A stretch of 64,000 bases of DNA from NCBI GenBank assembly GCA_016795065.1, contig JAEUIU010000051.1, forward strand, positions 1 to 64,000, in the 5' to 3' direction. Every line of letters starts with the position of its first letter. The first letter of the stretch is position 1. Shown in pieces: positions 28,166 through 38,626 of the stretch. The notes beneath the pieces were generated by a model. The model was not told the origin of the DNA. It saw nothing but the letters and a program-made list of their open reading frames with translations, and ran no database searches. The translations under genes and the position numbers were made by a program. This stretch comes from Phycisphaerae bacterium. Lineage in GTDB: Bacteria; Planctomycetota; Phycisphaerae; Phycisphaerales; SM1A02.

Positions 28166-30175
28166 TCAGGCGGCCGCGCGTTGGCCCAGCCATCGGGCGC
28201 AGACTTGCAGGAGCTTGGCTCGGTCGATCGGCTTCGTCGCGTAGTCGTCGCAGCCCGCTTCCTCACAGCGCATGCGATCCTCGGGCATCGCGTGAGCCGT
28301 GAGGGCGATGATGGGGATGACGAGGGCCCGTGAGCGAACGGTGCGGGCCAGCGTGCAGCCGTCCATTTCGGGCATCTGGACGTCCGTGAGAAGCAGGTCA
28401 AAAGGCGCGCCGCGCTTGTTGGCCCGGTCCATCAGGCGAAGGGCCTCGATCCCGTTCTCGGCGATCTCCACGTCTGCGCCGGCCTTGCGAAGGTGATGGG
28501 CAATGAGCCGTTGGTTGTCCTTGCCGTCCTCGGCGAGGAGGATGCGGCCGTGCAGGGTGATGGCCATCGCCGTGCGCACCGATCCGGCCAGATCGCATGA
28601 CTCGCCGCCGAGGCTGTGCACCATCGGCGTTCCCTCGGCTGCACGCAGGGGCAGCCGCAGCCGGAAGACCGATCCGACGCCCGGCTCGGTGCGGGTGAGC
28701 TCGACCGCACCACCTAACATTTCGCTCAGGCGTCGGCAGATCGAGAGGCCGAGGCCGGTTCCGCCGTGCCGCCTGGTGACGCTCGCATCGGCCTGTGTGA
28801 AGGGGCGGAAGAGCCTCTCGGCCTGGGCCGCGGTCATGCCGGAGCCGGAGTCCTCGACGTCAATCTCAAGGTGGGCTCCGGCCACTCGGGCCACCACGCG
28901 CACTGAGCCGCGCTCGGTGAACTTGACGGCGTTGCCTGCGAGATTGATGAGGATCTGCCGCACCCGGGTCGGATCCGAAATGATCTCGCGCGGGATGGGT
29001 GTCTCGAGGGCAAAGGAGAGCTCAAGCCCCTTCTCCGCGGCTCGCGAGTGCAGGATGCCGTCGGTGTCGTTGAGGATGTGGGCCACGTCGGTCGGCATCG
29101 CCTCAAGCGTCATGCGACCGGCCTCGATCTTCGAGAGATCGAGAATGTCGTTGATCAGCGCCAACAGGTGTTCGCCGGCGTTACGGATCGTCCGAAGGTG
29201 ATGAAGGCGCGACGTGCGGTACGGTGAATGGTCGTCGTTGAGGCTTTCCTCGAGCAGGTCCAGATAGCCCAACACGGCCGTCAGCGGCGTGCGAATCTCG
29301 TGACTCATGTTGGCGAGGAAGCTCGCCTTCATCTCGGCGACCTCTTCGGCCTTCCGCCGAAGCTGGTCGAGTTCGACGTTGCGCTCGGCCAACTCGGCGA
29401 TGCTGTCGCGCAACGCGGCGCTGGCGTTGGCCTCGGCCCGCTTGAGGGAGAGGGTGTGCCGCCGCAAGGCGAATGCAGCCAAACCGATGGCGATGCTGAC
29501 CACGCCTGCCGGCACGAGTCCCCAGAGCGTGCGACTCTGAGCCATCGCCAGCCGATCGATGTACCGGTCGGCGGTCATGTCGACGCCGACCACCGCGATC
29601 ACGTTGCCATCCTTGTCGTGAATGGGGGCATATCCGGTGATGAAGGTTCCCCACTCATCGCTGTAGGGTTCGGGCGACGCCGTCGCAACCCCCGGCGCGC
29701 CGTCGAGGCCGAAGGCGATGTGAATCGTCTCTTCGCAGTCGTCGTAGACCTCGTCGATGGCGGCTTGGTCCTCGTTGCCGTCACCATCGTGGTCGCCCGG
29801 CTCGGCAGCGTCGAGGATGAAATGCACCTCGTCACCGACCCGTATCGCCGTGTAGACGTACTTCACGCCGGGAGCGTGTTCGCGAAAGCGGCGGAGCGGA
29901 GCCACCGCGCGGGCGTACTCGTCCGACTTCATCTGCAAAGGGTCGGTGAAGGTGCGGTGGAGTTCGGGATCCACCAGCCCTGCCGCAACGGTTGCCAGCC
30001 GAGCCATCTCGTCGTTCAGTTGGGTCTGGAGGCTCTGCACGGACGAGCGCCAGAGGCCAAACGAGGCCAGCATGCCGACCAGAAGAAACACGCCGGCGAC
30101 GAGCGTCCCCTCGAAGATCGCGCGTCGCCGATCCGATCGCGTCGTGATGTCCTTAGGAACCCCGGGCATGCCCAT
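28166..30175 (-). CDS. Hybrid sensor histidine kinase with C-terminal receiver
   Basis: The ATG at 30175 has GGAGGAG just upstream and gives 669 residues. The order is: membrane helix (about 22-44), extracytoplasmic sensor (about 45-225) with a DxDGDG loop (GDHDGDGNEDQAA) and FITGYAPIHDKDGNVIAVVG, second helix (GLVPAGVVSIAIGLAAFAL), coiled coil, HisKA with H292 in MSHEIRTPLTAV, HATPase (NLAGNAVKFTE, GGTGLGLSICRRLSEMLGG), and a receiver domain with phospho-acceptor D598 in LLLTDVQMPEMDG. No separate output regulator is adjacent. The signal is unknown; the acidic loop could bind Ca2+. Confidence 0.92.
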   Translation of the reverse strand: MGMPGVPKDITTRSDRRRAIFEGTLVAGVFLLVGMLASFGLWRSSVQSLQTQLNDEMARLATVAAGLVDPELHRTFTDPLQMKSDEYARAVAPLRRFREHAPGVKYVYTAIRVGDEVHFILDAAEPGDHDGDGNEDQAAIDEVYDDCEETIHIAFGLDGAPGVATASPEPYSDEWGTFITGYAPIHDKDGNVIAVVGVDMTADRYIDRLAMAQSRTLWGLVPAGVVSIAIGLAAFALRRHTLSLKRAEANASAALRDSIAELAERNVELDQLRRKAEEVAEMKASFLANMSHEIRTPLTAVLGYLDLLEESLNDDHSPYRTSRLHHLRTIRNAGEHLLALINDILDLSKIEAGRMTLEAMPTDVAHILNDTDGILHSRAAEKGLELSFALETPIPREIISDPTRVRQILINLAGNAVKFTERGSVRVVARVAGAHLEIDVEDSGSGMTAAQAERLFRPFTQADASVTRRHGGTGLGLSICRRLSEMLGGAVELTRTEPGVGSVFRLRLPLRAAEGTPMVHSLGGESCDLAGSVRTAMAITLHGRILLAEDGKDNQRLIAHHLRKAGADVEIAENGIEALRLMDRANKRGAPFDLLLTDVQMPEMDGCTLARTVRSRALVIPIIALTAHAMPEDRMRCEEAGCDDYATKPIDRAKLLQVCARWLGQRAAA

Positions 30176-30396
30176 GCGACACTCCTCCACAGCGGGCAGA
30201 ACGACAGGGAGTTCGTATCGGCGACGTGGCGGTCGGTCATCAGGGAGCAGTCGCGAGTATTGCGGCCCTTTGTCCGCGTCATCGCGGCAGACCGCACGAC
30301 CGCACCCGCACAAACGCACAGGCGTCACAGACCTAACAGATCGACCACGCGCCATGTGTGAGGCGATGCCGCCGGCGGACCCGCCGTCCGGCCCGG

Positions 30397-31014
30397 CTAG
30401 TGCTCGTCGAAGACATCGCCATACAGCTCGTCGTAATCCTCGATCGAGGCACGCACCACCTTGAACGCGTGGTCGCGGTGATACACCTCGCGAATGACCG
30501 CGTGTGGCGGCTCACCGGGCCGCAGCTTGTAGGTCGAGAAGTAGTGCTGAAGCCGCTCGACGAAGGCGGCCGGAATGTCGGCGATGTCGACGGCGCTTCC
30601 CCACACCGGGTCGTTCTTGAGGACCCCGATGATCTTGTCATCGGCCTCGCCGCCGTCGACCATCTGGAGTCCACCGACAACGCGGGCGTCGAGCAGCACC
30701 TCGCCGCGGTTGATGGGCCGTTCGCTGAGCACGCAAATGTCCAGCGGATCGCCGTCCGCGCGTTCGCAACCCGGAGAGAGGTCCCGTACCCGATCGCCGC
30801 AGAAGGTCCGCGGTATGAAACCGTAGAGCGCCGGTGGCGTCGAACTGGTCCGCTGCGGGCGGTCCACCTTGAGGTAGCCGGTCGGCTTGTGGACCTCGTA
30901 CTTCACCAGGTCGAAGGGCGTGATCTCGATGAACGCGGTCACCATCGACGGCGGGTTCTCGCCGGCGGGGAGACCATGCCAGGGATGCGGACGGAATCGA
31001 TGGAAGTGGGCCAC
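30397..31014 (-). CDS. ppa: Inorganic pyrophosphatase, family I
   Basis: Start GTG 31014 is preceded by GAAGAGAG and gives 205 residues; GTG 31059, overlapping the upstream stop (GTGA), would add 15 non-conserved residues. The signature [10 protein letters not shown] with its metal-binding aspartates, plus [48 protein letters not shown] and the C-terminal HRDHAFKVV place it in the soluble Mg-dependent family. It removes pyrophosphate in the cytoplasm. It follows the tricorn-like gene closely and may share its transcript. Confidence 0.93.
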   Translation of the reverse strand: MAHFHRFRPHPWHGLPAGENPPSMVTAFIEITPFDLVKYEVHKPTGYLKVDRPQRTSSTPPALYGFIPRTFCGDRVRDLSPGCERADGDPLDICVLSERPINRGEVLLDARVVGGLQMVDGGEADDKIIGVLKNDPVWGSAVDIADIPAAFVERLQHYFSTYKLRPGEPPHAVIREVYHRDHAFKVVRASIEDYDELYGDVFDEH

Positions 31015-31055
31015 GGGTCTCTCTTCGGCTGTGCCGACGCCGGCGCTTACGGGGA

Positions 31056-34000
31056 TCACTTCACTCGCTTGAGAAGGTCGTCGACAGCAGCCTTGAGCTG
31101 GGCATCGAACGCCTTCGACTCATCTTCCGGAGTCTGCGGCACCACGATGTCCGGCATCGCCCCGTGATTCTCCATATCGGTGCCATCGGCCAGGTACCAA
31201 CCGCGGAACGGCAGGCGGACGGTCGTGCCGTCCAAGAGCGACGTTCCGCCGGTCGAGATGACACCGCCGTAGGTCTGCTGTCCGACCAGCGTTCCGCGCT
31301 TGAGGGTCCGGAACGCATGCGAGGTGATCTCGGCGTTCGAGAAGCTCTTTTCATTGCAGAGCATGTTGATCGGAAGCGTGTAGCGCTGGATGAAGAGGCG
31401 ATCCTGCGGGTAGCCGTCCTTGATGTTCGGATCACCGTCGCGCGGAATCGTGTAAGCGTGCGGCTGGACCATGATCGACGAGAGGAGAAGGTCAGCGGTC
31501 GAGCCGCCGCCGTTGTTGCGGACGTCGATGAGCAGTCCCTTCTTTCCTTCGGCCGCCGCGTAGAGGTCCCGCTCGAAGTCATCGAGCGATGATTGATCCA
31601 TCGCCCGAATGTGGATGTAGCCGAGCTGGCCGTTGGACCACTCGCTCACCAGTCGCGCATTGTGTCGAACCGCATCCTCGTAGAAGAGGCCGCTCATCTG
31701 CCCGCTGGCGATTGGCGTCATCAGGAGGTCAAGCGACAGCGGATCTGCGTCGGTCACCGGCCGGCGCACGGTCACCACGACTTCCTTGCCGACCTTGCCC
31801 TTGAGGGCCCGTTCGATCGTGTCGCCGAGGGCGAAAGGCGTGAAGTCGATCGCGGTGATGACATCGCCGACCTTGAGCGGCTGCTTGGCCAGCACCGCGG
31901 GCGAACCGTCTACCAGCGAGGTGACTTCGAATCCGCCATCCACCGGACGGACACGGGCGCCGAGTCGACCGAAGGGCTGACGGAGCGGGGACGGCGCCTC
32001 GGGCGAGCGCACCCCCATGTGCGAGGCGTTCAGCTCACCGAGCTGGCGATTCGCCACCCAATCAAACTCCTCGTTCGTGCGGCACCGTTCGGCAAGAGCA
32101 AGGTAGCCCTGGGTGACCTTCGGCCAATCGAGCCCCTTCATGTCGGCGAGGTAGAAGTACTGCCCGAGGACACGCATCGCCTCGACGTACTTCTGCCGCT
32201 GGAAGACGGGAACGCTGATGTCAATCGTTTCGCCGAGGTCGTAGGTCTTGGTCTCGCCTCCGGCCACGGCGATGCTCTGGCCGGCGCCTCCCGAGACCAC
32301 CACCACGCGGTCGCCCGCGAAGTTCAGGCTCTGCACGTTGCTCATCGAGCCGAGCTTCGCCAGGCCGGTGCCATCGGTCTTGATCGTGTAGAGAGCTGGC
32401 GTGCTGCCCTCGGAACCGGTGAAGACGACCTTGTCGCCCGCGGGGAGGATCTCGAGGTTGCCTTCGTTACCGGCGAGCCGCGTCACGCGGTGGACACGCA
32501 GATAGGCGTCGTCGAGATCGAGGTCGCCAAATGCCGAGACGGGCGTCGTCGGCTCCTTCACCTCGGCGGGCTTGTCGGCGGCGGGCTTGTCATCGTCGGG
32601 CTTGCTCGCTTCCGCCTTCGGCTCTTCCTTTTTGCCCTCATCCTTCTTCTCGTCTTCCTTCGGTTCGCCCTTGGGCTCGTCCTTCTGGCCCGGCTTCTTT
32701 CCTTCGGGCGGCTTGCGCTTCTTGGCCGCCTCCCCGGCGTCCTTGTAGTACTGATCGAGGTCCTTGCCGGTCAGGCCTTCGAGGTCCTTCTCGAGGAAGA
32801 CGCACCAGACGTCCATCTCCTCATTCGCTCGCTCGGAGACGAAGGCCAGGATCTTGCCGTCAGCGGAGAACCGCGGCGATCCGTCGGAGTCAGGATGGCG
32901 CGTGACGTTCCGGGCTGGCTCGCTCGCGTCGGCGGGAATGAGCCAGATGTCCTTGTTGAAGTTGTGATCGTCCATCGCGTAGGCGATGAGCTTCGAGTCG
33001 GGGCTCCATCGGAACTCCAAATCAGCATCGAACCCCTTCACCAGCTCGCGTTCGGCCTTGGTCTCGAGGTCGTAGATCCAGATGTTGCCATTGCCGCGAC
33101 GGAACGCGAGCAGCTTGTTGTCCGGCGAGGGAGTCGGGCGGGCGTCGAAGGTCGCCGCATGAATGACAGGCGATGTCGTGAAGGTCATCGCGTCGGCCCA
33201 ACGAGCGGGATCGAGCTCGGGATCCTTCTTCTCCTTTTTGTCCTTCTTCTCGCCCTTCTTCTCGTCCTTCTTTTGGTCACCATCGCCCTCGGCAGGCTTG
33301 TCGCCCGACGCCGCCTTCGGGTCGTCCTTGGCGGGCTCGGCCTTCGCTTCCTCGGGCTTGTCGCCTGCGGCCTTCGCCTCGGGTCCCTCGGCCGCATTCT
33401 CCTCGGGCTTGGGCGGATTCAATCGCTCCTCGGTGCGCTTGCGAACCTCGTCGCGGGTCTTGTCGACCTTGGCAACGAAGATCGACTCGCCACCGTCGGC
33501 GTCACTCACGTAAAAGAGGCTGAGTCCATCGGAACTCCAGGCGATGTCGCGCTCGCGGCCCGCGCTCTCGGTGAGCCGGCGGGGTGTGCTCTTCTCGGCG
33601 GTTCCCTTCACCCACACGTCACCGAACGCAACCATCGCGACGGTCTGGCCGTCGGGCGAGAGTGCCGCCTCGGACACCTCGCGGCCGATGACCTTGCGCA
33701 TCATGTCATCGAGGCCGTCCTCGCCGGCGCTGAACTCAAGTCGCTTCGCGTTGGGAGTTCCGGAGGTGAGGTCGACGGCGTAGAGCGCGTCCCAATTCGC
33801 GACGATCGCACGCCGTCCGTCACTGCTCACCGTGACCCAGTGAATGTCGGTGCCCTTGAAGTCAGTGAGTTGCGTCGCCGTGGCGCCGGGCGTCGTCGCC
33901 GCTCGGAAGAGATTCACCGTGTCGCCGATCCGGTCGGACAGGAAGACGTAGGAGTCGTCGCCGATCCATCGCGGCATACCGTCGTTGCCTGCCCAGTCGG

Positions 34001-34649
34001 TCAGCTTGGTGTAGGTTCCAGACTTCACGTCGAACATCCACGCATCGCGGGCGTCCGGACCTCGGTAGTGCCGACGGAACCACTGCGAGCCGCCGCGCTC
34101 GAAGAGGACCTTCGAGCCGTCCTTGGAGTATTGGGCGAAGGTTCCGAAAGCGTCGACTGTGCGAATCGGCGCCCCGCCGCCGAGCCCCACGCGATAGGGC
34201 CGCGATGAGCGATAGAGATCGCCTTCCATCGTGGCGTCAAACGTCAATGTCGGCTTGCCGTCCGGGCCGGTGAAGAACCCGCTCAGGGTCTGTGGCACGT
34301 CGGATTCGGTGACCTGCGTGATCGCCGTTCCGTCGGACTTCATGACGTAGAGATTGCGGGTTCCCTCGCGATCGCTCTCAAAGGCGATGAGCGAGCCGTC
34401 GGGCGACCACGCCGCCCGCAGGTCATCGGCAGGGTTCGAGGTCAGGCGCACTGCCTGGCCGCCGTTGGCCGGTGCCTTCCAGAGGTCGCCGCGCCAGTTG
34501 AAGACCACATCGCGGCCATCCGGGCTCAGCGCCGGAAAGCGGGGCAAGTCGACCGTCGCCGCGGAGGCGACGCCAGCGACCGCCGCGGCGAGCAGGAGAG
34601 CGGACGACAGGAAACCGAACGGGTTCCGACGGCTATCGGTTCTTGGCAT
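31056..34649 (-). CDS. Tricorn-type protease (S41 family) with beta-propellers and PDZ
   Basis: About 1197 residues from ATG 34649 (34664 is an alternative). An N-terminal signal peptide ([18 protein letters not shown]) leads to propeller blades such as [20 protein letters not shown] and [20 protein letters not shown]. Two Lys/Glu/Pro-rich inserts lie near residues 413-478 and 638-698. Then come a PDZ-like domain ([20 protein letters not shown]) and an S41 protease core: [16 protein letters not shown] and the catalytic serine in [15 protein letters not shown]. It probably degrades peptides in the periplasm. The charged inserts are unusual. It is upstream of ppa in the same direction. Confidence 0.88.
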   Translation of the reverse strand: MPRTDSRRNPFGFLSSALLLAAAVAGVASAATVDLPRFPALSPDGRDVVFNWRGDLWKAPANGGQAVRLTSNPADDLRAAWSPDGSLIAFESDREGTRNLYVMKSDGTAITQVTESDVPQTLSGFFTGPDGKPTLTFDATMEGDLYRSSRPYRVGLGGGAPIRTVDAFGTFAQYSKDGSKVLFERGGSQWFRRHYRGPDARDAWMFDVKSGTYTKLTDWAGNDGMPRWIGDDSYVFLSDRIGDTVNLFRAATTPGATATQLTDFKGTDIHWVTVSSDGRRAIVANWDALYAVDLTSGTPNAKRLEFSAGEDGLDDMMRKVIGREVSEAALSPDGQTVAMVAFGDVWVKGTAEKSTPRRLTESAGRERDIAWSSDGLSLFYVSDADGGESIFVAKVDKTRDEVRKRTEERLNPPKPEENAAEGPEAKAAGDKPEEAKAEPAKDDPKAASGDKPAEGDGDQKKDEKKGEKKDKKEKKDPELDPARWADAMTFTTSPVIHAATFDARPTPSPDNKLLAFRRGNGNIWIYDLETKAERELVKGFDADLEFRWSPDSKLIAYAMDDHNFNKDIWLIPADASEPARNVTRHPDSDGSPRFSADGKILAFVSERANEEMDVWCVFLEKDLEGLTGKDLDQYYKDAGEAAKKRKPPEGKKPGQKDEPKGEPKEDEKKDEGKKEEPKAEASKPDDDKPAADKPAEVKEPTTPVSAFGDLDLDDAYLRVHRVTRLAGNEGNLEILPAGDKVVFTGSEGSTPALYTIKTDGTGLAKLGSMSNVQSLNFAGDRVVVVSGGAGQSIAVAGGETKTYDLGETIDISVPVFQRQKYVEAMRVLGQYFYLADMKGLDWPKVTQGYLALAERCRTNEEFDWVANRQLGELNASHMGVRSPEAPSPLRQPFGRLGARVRPVDGGFEVTSLVDGSPAVLAKQPLKVGDVITAIDFTPFALGDTIERALKGKVGKEVVVTVRRPVTDADPLSLDLLMTPIASGQMSGLFYEDAVRHNARLVSEWSNGQLGYIHIRAMDQSSLDDFERDLYAAAEGKKGLLIDVRNNGGGSTADLLLSSIMVQPHAYTIPRDGDPNIKDGYPQDRLFIQRYTLPINMLCNEKSFSNAEITSHAFRTLKRGTLVGQQTYGGVISTGGTSLLDGTTVRLPFRGWYLADGTDMENHGAMPDIVVPQTPEDESKAFDAQLKAAVDDLLKRVK

Positions 34650-34664
34650 GAGTGGTCCATCCAC

Positions 34665-35031
34665 CAGGTTGGGAGGACGACGTCACGAACGCGATGCGCA
34701 CCGCGGGGCATTCGCCCACTGGGCACTCGTCGCACGTCGCCGTCCTTCGAGGGGGGGCCAGTGTATACCGAGATGCCCCCGTCTCCGATTCACGCAAGAA
34801 CCGGCTTCGGCACCTGTCGGCGTCAACGCGGAGGCCGCCGCACACCGTGCATCGCTCCGGTCGTGCCAGTTGTGCGGGCAACGGGCCTCGATCGCTTTCA
34901 CCCACTTCATGAGTGCGACCGAAGTCGCTCCGAACGCCTGCCGATAACGAACTCATTGCGGGCCCCCTTTGTGGGGACCTGATGGATAGCGCCGCCGATC
35001 GGCGGTCACGTTGTGTCGGGAGCTATGCGCA
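34665..35031. other. Intergenic region between divergent genes
   Basis: 367 bp between the tricorn-like gene (minus) and the small plus-strand gene. No coding frame is convincing. It should carry both promoters. GGGCCCCCTTTGTGGGGACC at 34960-34979 can form a weak stem. Confidence 0.4.
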
Positions 35032-35451
35032 ATGACTCGTCAGGTCAGAAACGTCGAGCAGATTCGCTCACTGCTTCGTCAGATGGACCGTTCCGTCGAC
35101 GACGCACGATCACGCCGTGAGGGTCATCCGCGCCCCAGCGCGAGCCCTCCGCCTGCGGTCCCGTCGAACCCGACGAATCCGGTCACCCCGGCCGCGTCGG
35201 TCACGTCCGGCGGATCTGCATCGCCTGCATCGCCTCCCCGCCCGATGCCCAAGCCAACCGGCCTCAACGGCGGCAACGGCTCAATGTTCGGCAACGGACA
35301 AGGCCCGGGCAGCCCGTCGAACGGCTCAGCCTCGGGCGGCTCACGTCCGCACGGCCAGGGCAACGGCTCCGCCCCGCCTCGCCTGAAGGCCAAGCCAAAG
35401 CGATCTTCGCCCGATCCGCTGCAGGACTTCCAGCAGCGTCAGGCGAGCTGA
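35032..35451 (+). CDS. Small Pro/Ser/Gly-rich protein of unknown function
   Basis: The ATG at 35032 has GGGAG ten bases upstream. The 139-residue product has a short charged helical N-terminus (MTRQVRNVEQIRSLLRQMDR, continuing SVDDARSRREG), then about 95 residues of Pro, Ser, Gly and Asn, and a basic tail (KAKPKRSSPDPLQDFQQRQA). No signal peptide, membrane segment or family is recognised. The low-complexity middle suggests a disordered protein; the N-terminal helix may bind a partner. Confidence 0.5.
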   Translation: MTRQVRNVEQIRSLLRQMDRSVDDARSRREGHPRPSASPPPAVPSNPTNPVTPAASVTSGGSASPASPPRPMPKPTGLNGGNGSMFGNGQGPGSPSNGSASGGSRPHGQGNGSAPPRLKAKPKRSSPDPLQDFQQRQAS

Positions 35452-35560
35452 CTCGACCACAGGACTCCAGAACCACACCGGCCGGGCGACACGATTCGTC
35501 CCGGTCGGTTTCCGTTTTGGAGAGCGCCGAAAGGGCGAAGCGACGCAAGCGAGAGTGATG

Positions 35561-36775
35561 TCAGCCGCAATCCTGGAGTCGCGCGGTGCGCTTCCAGATG
35601 CCGCCATGCCCGCCGCGGACGAACCGGACGAAACCGATCAGGAGAGCGACGTTCATCCAGACGAACATCGGCAAGATGCGCAATCGCCTGGTCACTCGCC
35701 AATTGTCCGGCAGCGATGCGACCAGGGCGGCGGCGAGATAGAAGGCGACCTGAAGCAGGAACGCGGCGCGATAGGGTTCGCTCGCGGCCAGCGCCGCAGA
35801 CGTGCCCAGCGCGATCAGCATGCAGAATGGACAGAGCCAGCGCAGTACCTTGTGTGACCAGAAGGTGAACGCGGTCCAGCCACGCAGTGGGTTCAGCAGT
35901 CGGCGGAGGATCCAGAGGGCCTGGAAGCCGCCGACTCCGATGCGGGCCCGACGGCGGAATTCACAGCCGACGGTCGGCGCGGTCTCCTCGAAGGCCAAGG
36001 CATCCTGGTCATAGATGATCCGGCAGTCACTGGCGATCTTGGCCAGGAGCGGAAGAACGAAGTCATCGACCACGGTCCCCCGCGGAAGCGGCGCGACAAG
36101 CTCGCGGCGCATGGCGTAGATCGCACCGTTGGCCCCTAACAGTCCGCCCAAGCGACCCTCGCAGCGTTTGAGGAAGGTCTCGAAGCGCCAATAGGCGCCG
36201 TCGGCATTTCGCCCGCTGCCGAGTTCGCGAAGAACAAGGCGACCGCAAACGACGCCGACGTCGGGATCGGCAAACCAGCGCACCAGGCGAAGGAGCGATT
36301 CTCGCCCCATCATCGTGTTCGCGTCGCTGAGCACCACGATCTCGGCATCGACCTCCTCGAAGGCGGCATTCAGCGTGGCTGCCTTGCCGCGCCGCTGGCG
36401 GAAGTCGAGGATCCGGACGCGAGGCTCGTGCGGGCGACAGGCCTCGACGGTGCCGTCGTCGCTGCCGTCGGAGGCAATGATGATCTCAAGCCGATCCGCG
36501 GGATAGTCCAGTTCCAGGGCATTGCGGATGCGCTCATCAATGACTGCCGCCTCGTTGTGGGCGGCGATGACGAGGGCGACGCGCGGCAGGCGTGCGCGGT
36601 CGATCGGCGGCGAAACGTCATCGTGGCCAAACGCACCGGCAAGACCGCGCACAAGAAGCGGGTAGGCGGCGTAGGCATAGGTGACCGTGGTGGCTGAGGC
36701 CCAGAAGAGGCCTGTCAGCGCCGAACCGGCGAGCGGTCCGAGGGTCGAGCCGAGGTTGGCAGCGCTTGGGTCCAT
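35561..36775 (-). CDS. Family 2 glycosyltransferase, membrane-bound (exopolysaccharide)
   Basis: The ATG at 36775 gives 404 residues beginning MDPSAANLGSTLG; the longer frame to 36946 overlaps the acyltransferase. One N-terminal helix precedes a GT2 domain with VALVIAAHNEAAVIDERI, IIIASDGSDDGTVEA, EIVVLSDANTMMG and NGAIYAMRRE, and three C-terminal helices follow. This resembles processive or membrane-bound GT2 enzymes that add sugars to a lipid-linked chain. It is the last gene of the exopolysaccharide operon, 16 bp after the acyltransferase. Confidence 0.85.
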   Translation of the reverse strand: MDPSAANLGSTLGPLAGSALTGLFWASATTVTYAYAAYPLLVRGLAGAFGHDDVSPPIDRARLPRVALVIAAHNEAAVIDERIRNALELDYPADRLEIIIASDGSDDGTVEACRPHEPRVRILDFRQRRGKAATLNAAFEEVDAEIVVLSDANTMMGRESLLRLVRWFADPDVGVVCGRLVLRELGSGRNADGAYWRFETFLKRCEGRLGGLLGANGAIYAMRRELVAPLPRGTVVDDFVLPLLAKIASDCRIIYDQDALAFEETAPTVGCEFRRRARIGVGGFQALWILRRLLNPLRGWTAFTFWSHKVLRWLCPFCMLIALGTSAALAASEPYRAAFLLQVAFYLAAALVASLPDNWRVTRRLRILPMFVWMNVALLIGFVRFVRGGHGGIWKRTARLQDCG

Positions 36776-36791
36776 GTCGTTGACGTGCGGT

Positions 36792-37349
36792 TCAGGCCGC
36801 CATCGCTCTCGGCGTGACGGTTTCGGAACGCAAGGCCGGCGCGATGATCCTGGCGGGCACGCCCACCGCGGTGCATCCCGCAGGCACATCCTCCACGACG
36901 ACGGCGTTGGCCCCGATCCGGGCTCCGCTGCCGATCGTGACCGCACCGAGGATCCTGGCCCCCGCCCCGATGAAGACGTCGTCGCCCAGCACCGGCACCT
37001 CGCGACGCTCGGCCCCGATGGTCACCTGATGCTCGATGAGAATGCCCGAACCGCCGCGGACGGCGCCGTTGATGACGACGCCCGAGGAATGGATGAGGAC
37101 GAACCCCGGCCCGAACTCGGCGCCGCGTCCGATGACGCACTGGCAGAGCGCCGAGTTGAGCTTGTTGAAGAGCATCTCCAGCGGCACGAGCCGCCATCGC
37201 CTCGAGCGCTGCATGCAGCGGTAGAGGATCATGGCGAACGTCCCATCGGTCAGGAGCGCCTTGAGAAGCGCCCTGGCCCCATCGCTGCCATAGCACCATC
37301 GTGCCTTGCAGCGGATGTCGTCGCGTATGGTGCTGGGGAGCGAAGGCAT
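36792..37349 (-). CDS. Left-handed-helix (hexapeptide) acyltransferase, serine acetyltransferase-like
   Basis: From ATG 37349 the product is 185 residues (37397 would overlap the preceding gene). The N-terminal helical part (LLTDGTFAMILYRCMQRSRR) and the hexapeptide repeats (GFVLIHSSGVVINGAVRGG, GDDVFIGAGARILGAVTIGS, GARIGANAVVVEDVPAG) match the CysE/WcaB group. Its place in a polysaccharide operon suggests O-acetylation of a sugar rather than serine, but that is context only. Confidence 0.82.
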   Translation of the reverse strand: MPSLPSTIRDDIRCKARWCYGSDGARALLKALLTDGTFAMILYRCMQRSRRWRLVPLEMLFNKLNSALCQCVIGRGAEFGPGFVLIHSSGVVINGAVRGGSGILIEHQVTIGAERREVPVLGDDVFIGAGARILGAVTIGSGARIGANAVVVEDVPAGCTAVGVPARIIAPALRSETVTPRAMAA

Positions 37350-37378
37350 CGGCTGTTCTTTGCGGGTTGAACGAGTAG

Positions 37379-38626
37379 TTAGGCCGCGCTGCGGCACCGG
37401 GTGAGGCCGCGTCGGTCGCCCCCGCCGATGGCGCGGACATGGCCGCGGATCTCGCCAAGACGGGCCTCCCAGCTCTCGTGTCGCACCGCGTCACTGAGGT
37501 CCAGGCGCGGCCCAGGTTCGGCAAGGGCCTTCACCACCTGCCCGACGAATTCGTCGTGGGTACGCCCGATGCGACAGCCGGGAAGGACCTCCACCTCGGG
37601 GATAGCCGTCGACACCACCGGAAGTCCGGCGGCGAGATACTCGCGGGCCTTGAGGGGGTTGGCGTTGAGGGTCGCCTCGTTGATCGGAAAGGGAATGAGG
37701 GCCGCGTCGAAGCCGCGACAGAATGCGGGCAGTGATGCGTAGGGCTGTCGGCCGAGGAGATGCACGTTCGGCAGTCGCTTGAGGGCGGACACGTCCATCG
37801 TCACTCGCCCGAGCATGGCGATCGTCACATCAGGCAGCGAACGGGCGACATGGATCAGAAGATCGATGTCGACCCAGTCCTCGGCGATCAGGCCGAAATA
37901 GCCAAGCACCGGACCCTCGCAACGGGCAAGCTCCGGCGGTACCTCAGGGGCATTCCCGTCGACGCCGAGGGCCGTCCGGAAGTGGGCCCAATCGACGCCG
38001 TGGCGAACCAGCCGCGTGTCAGGATTGTGCTGGCGCTTGGCCTTGAGGAGGCGATCGGAACTGACGATCACCAGGTCCGCGCGATTGAGCAGATCGCGCT
38101 CGAGCCCGGCCAGCTTCTCGCCGGCGACGCCGGAGAAGGCCGAGTACTCGTCGACGCAGTAGTAGATCAGGAGGTCCTCGTCGAGTGATCCGGCCACCAT
38201 CGCCGCGGCCGGATTGAAGATCCAGTTGACGGGGCGCCGGAAGTCCAGGGCACGCATCGCACGACGCACCTGTTGGCAGAGGAACCAGCGGTTGAAGTCG
38301 CGAACCCAGCGTTGTCCGTAGGCGGGAATCACCAGCGGGCTGAGGACGTGGAGGTTCGGTTCCACCTCGCGCACCGGCGAGGCGGCCTCGATCACCTTGC
38401 CAACCGCACGGCTGATGTCACGGCGCGAAACCGTCGGAGCGCGATAGCCGATCGAGTTCACCCACAGGATCCGGTTGTCCCTGGCGAGCAACCGCATGAG
38501 ATGAGTCTTCGACAACGGATCGCCGTTCCAGTCGTGGCTGAAACAGAGCATGTCCCGTCCACGAAGCGTGTTGTCGGTGGAAGCCTCGTCCGCTCCGCGG
38601 AGGGCATCCGGCAGGACGAGGCTCAT
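37379..38626 (-). CDS. Glycosyltransferase, GT-B fold (exopolysaccharide)
   Basis: A 415-residue protein. The N-terminal segment MLCFSHDWNGDPLSKTHLM and LLIYYCVDEYSAFSGV match GT-B enzymes of exopolysaccharide clusters. The C-terminal domain carries LIPFPINEATLNANPLKARE followed by YLAAGLPVVSTAIPEV, the donor-sugar pocket. The start ATG overlaps the preceding gene by 4 bp. The product of its sugar transfer is unknown. The stop TAA lies in a GTTAGG hexamer. Confidence 0.85.
   Translation of the reverse strand: MSLVLPDALRGADEASTDNTLRGRDMLCFSHDWNGDPLSKTHLMRLLARDNRILWVNSIGYRAPTVSRRDISRAVGKVIEAASPVREVEPNLHVLSPLVIPAYGQRWVRDFNRWFLCQQVRRAMRALDFRRPVNWIFNPAAAMVAGSLDEDLLIYYCVDEYSAFSGVAGEKLAGLERDLLNRADLVIVSSDRLLKAKRQHNPDTRLVRHGVDWAHFRTALGVDGNAPEVPPELARCEGPVLGYFGLIAEDWVDIDLLIHVARSLPDVTIAMLGRVTMDVSALKRLPNVHLLGRQPYASLPAFCRGFDAALIPFPINEATLNANPLKAREYLAAGLPVVSTAIPEVEVLPGCRIGRTHDEFVGQVVKALAEPGPRLDLSDAVRHESWEARLGEIRGHVRAIGGGDRRGLTRCRSAA

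Noticed and set aside
31593-34208. 871-codon open frame antisense to the tricorn-like gene
   Set aside because: The opposite strand carries recognised propeller, PDZ and S41 motifs; the antisense product has only compositional features of high-GC shadow frames.
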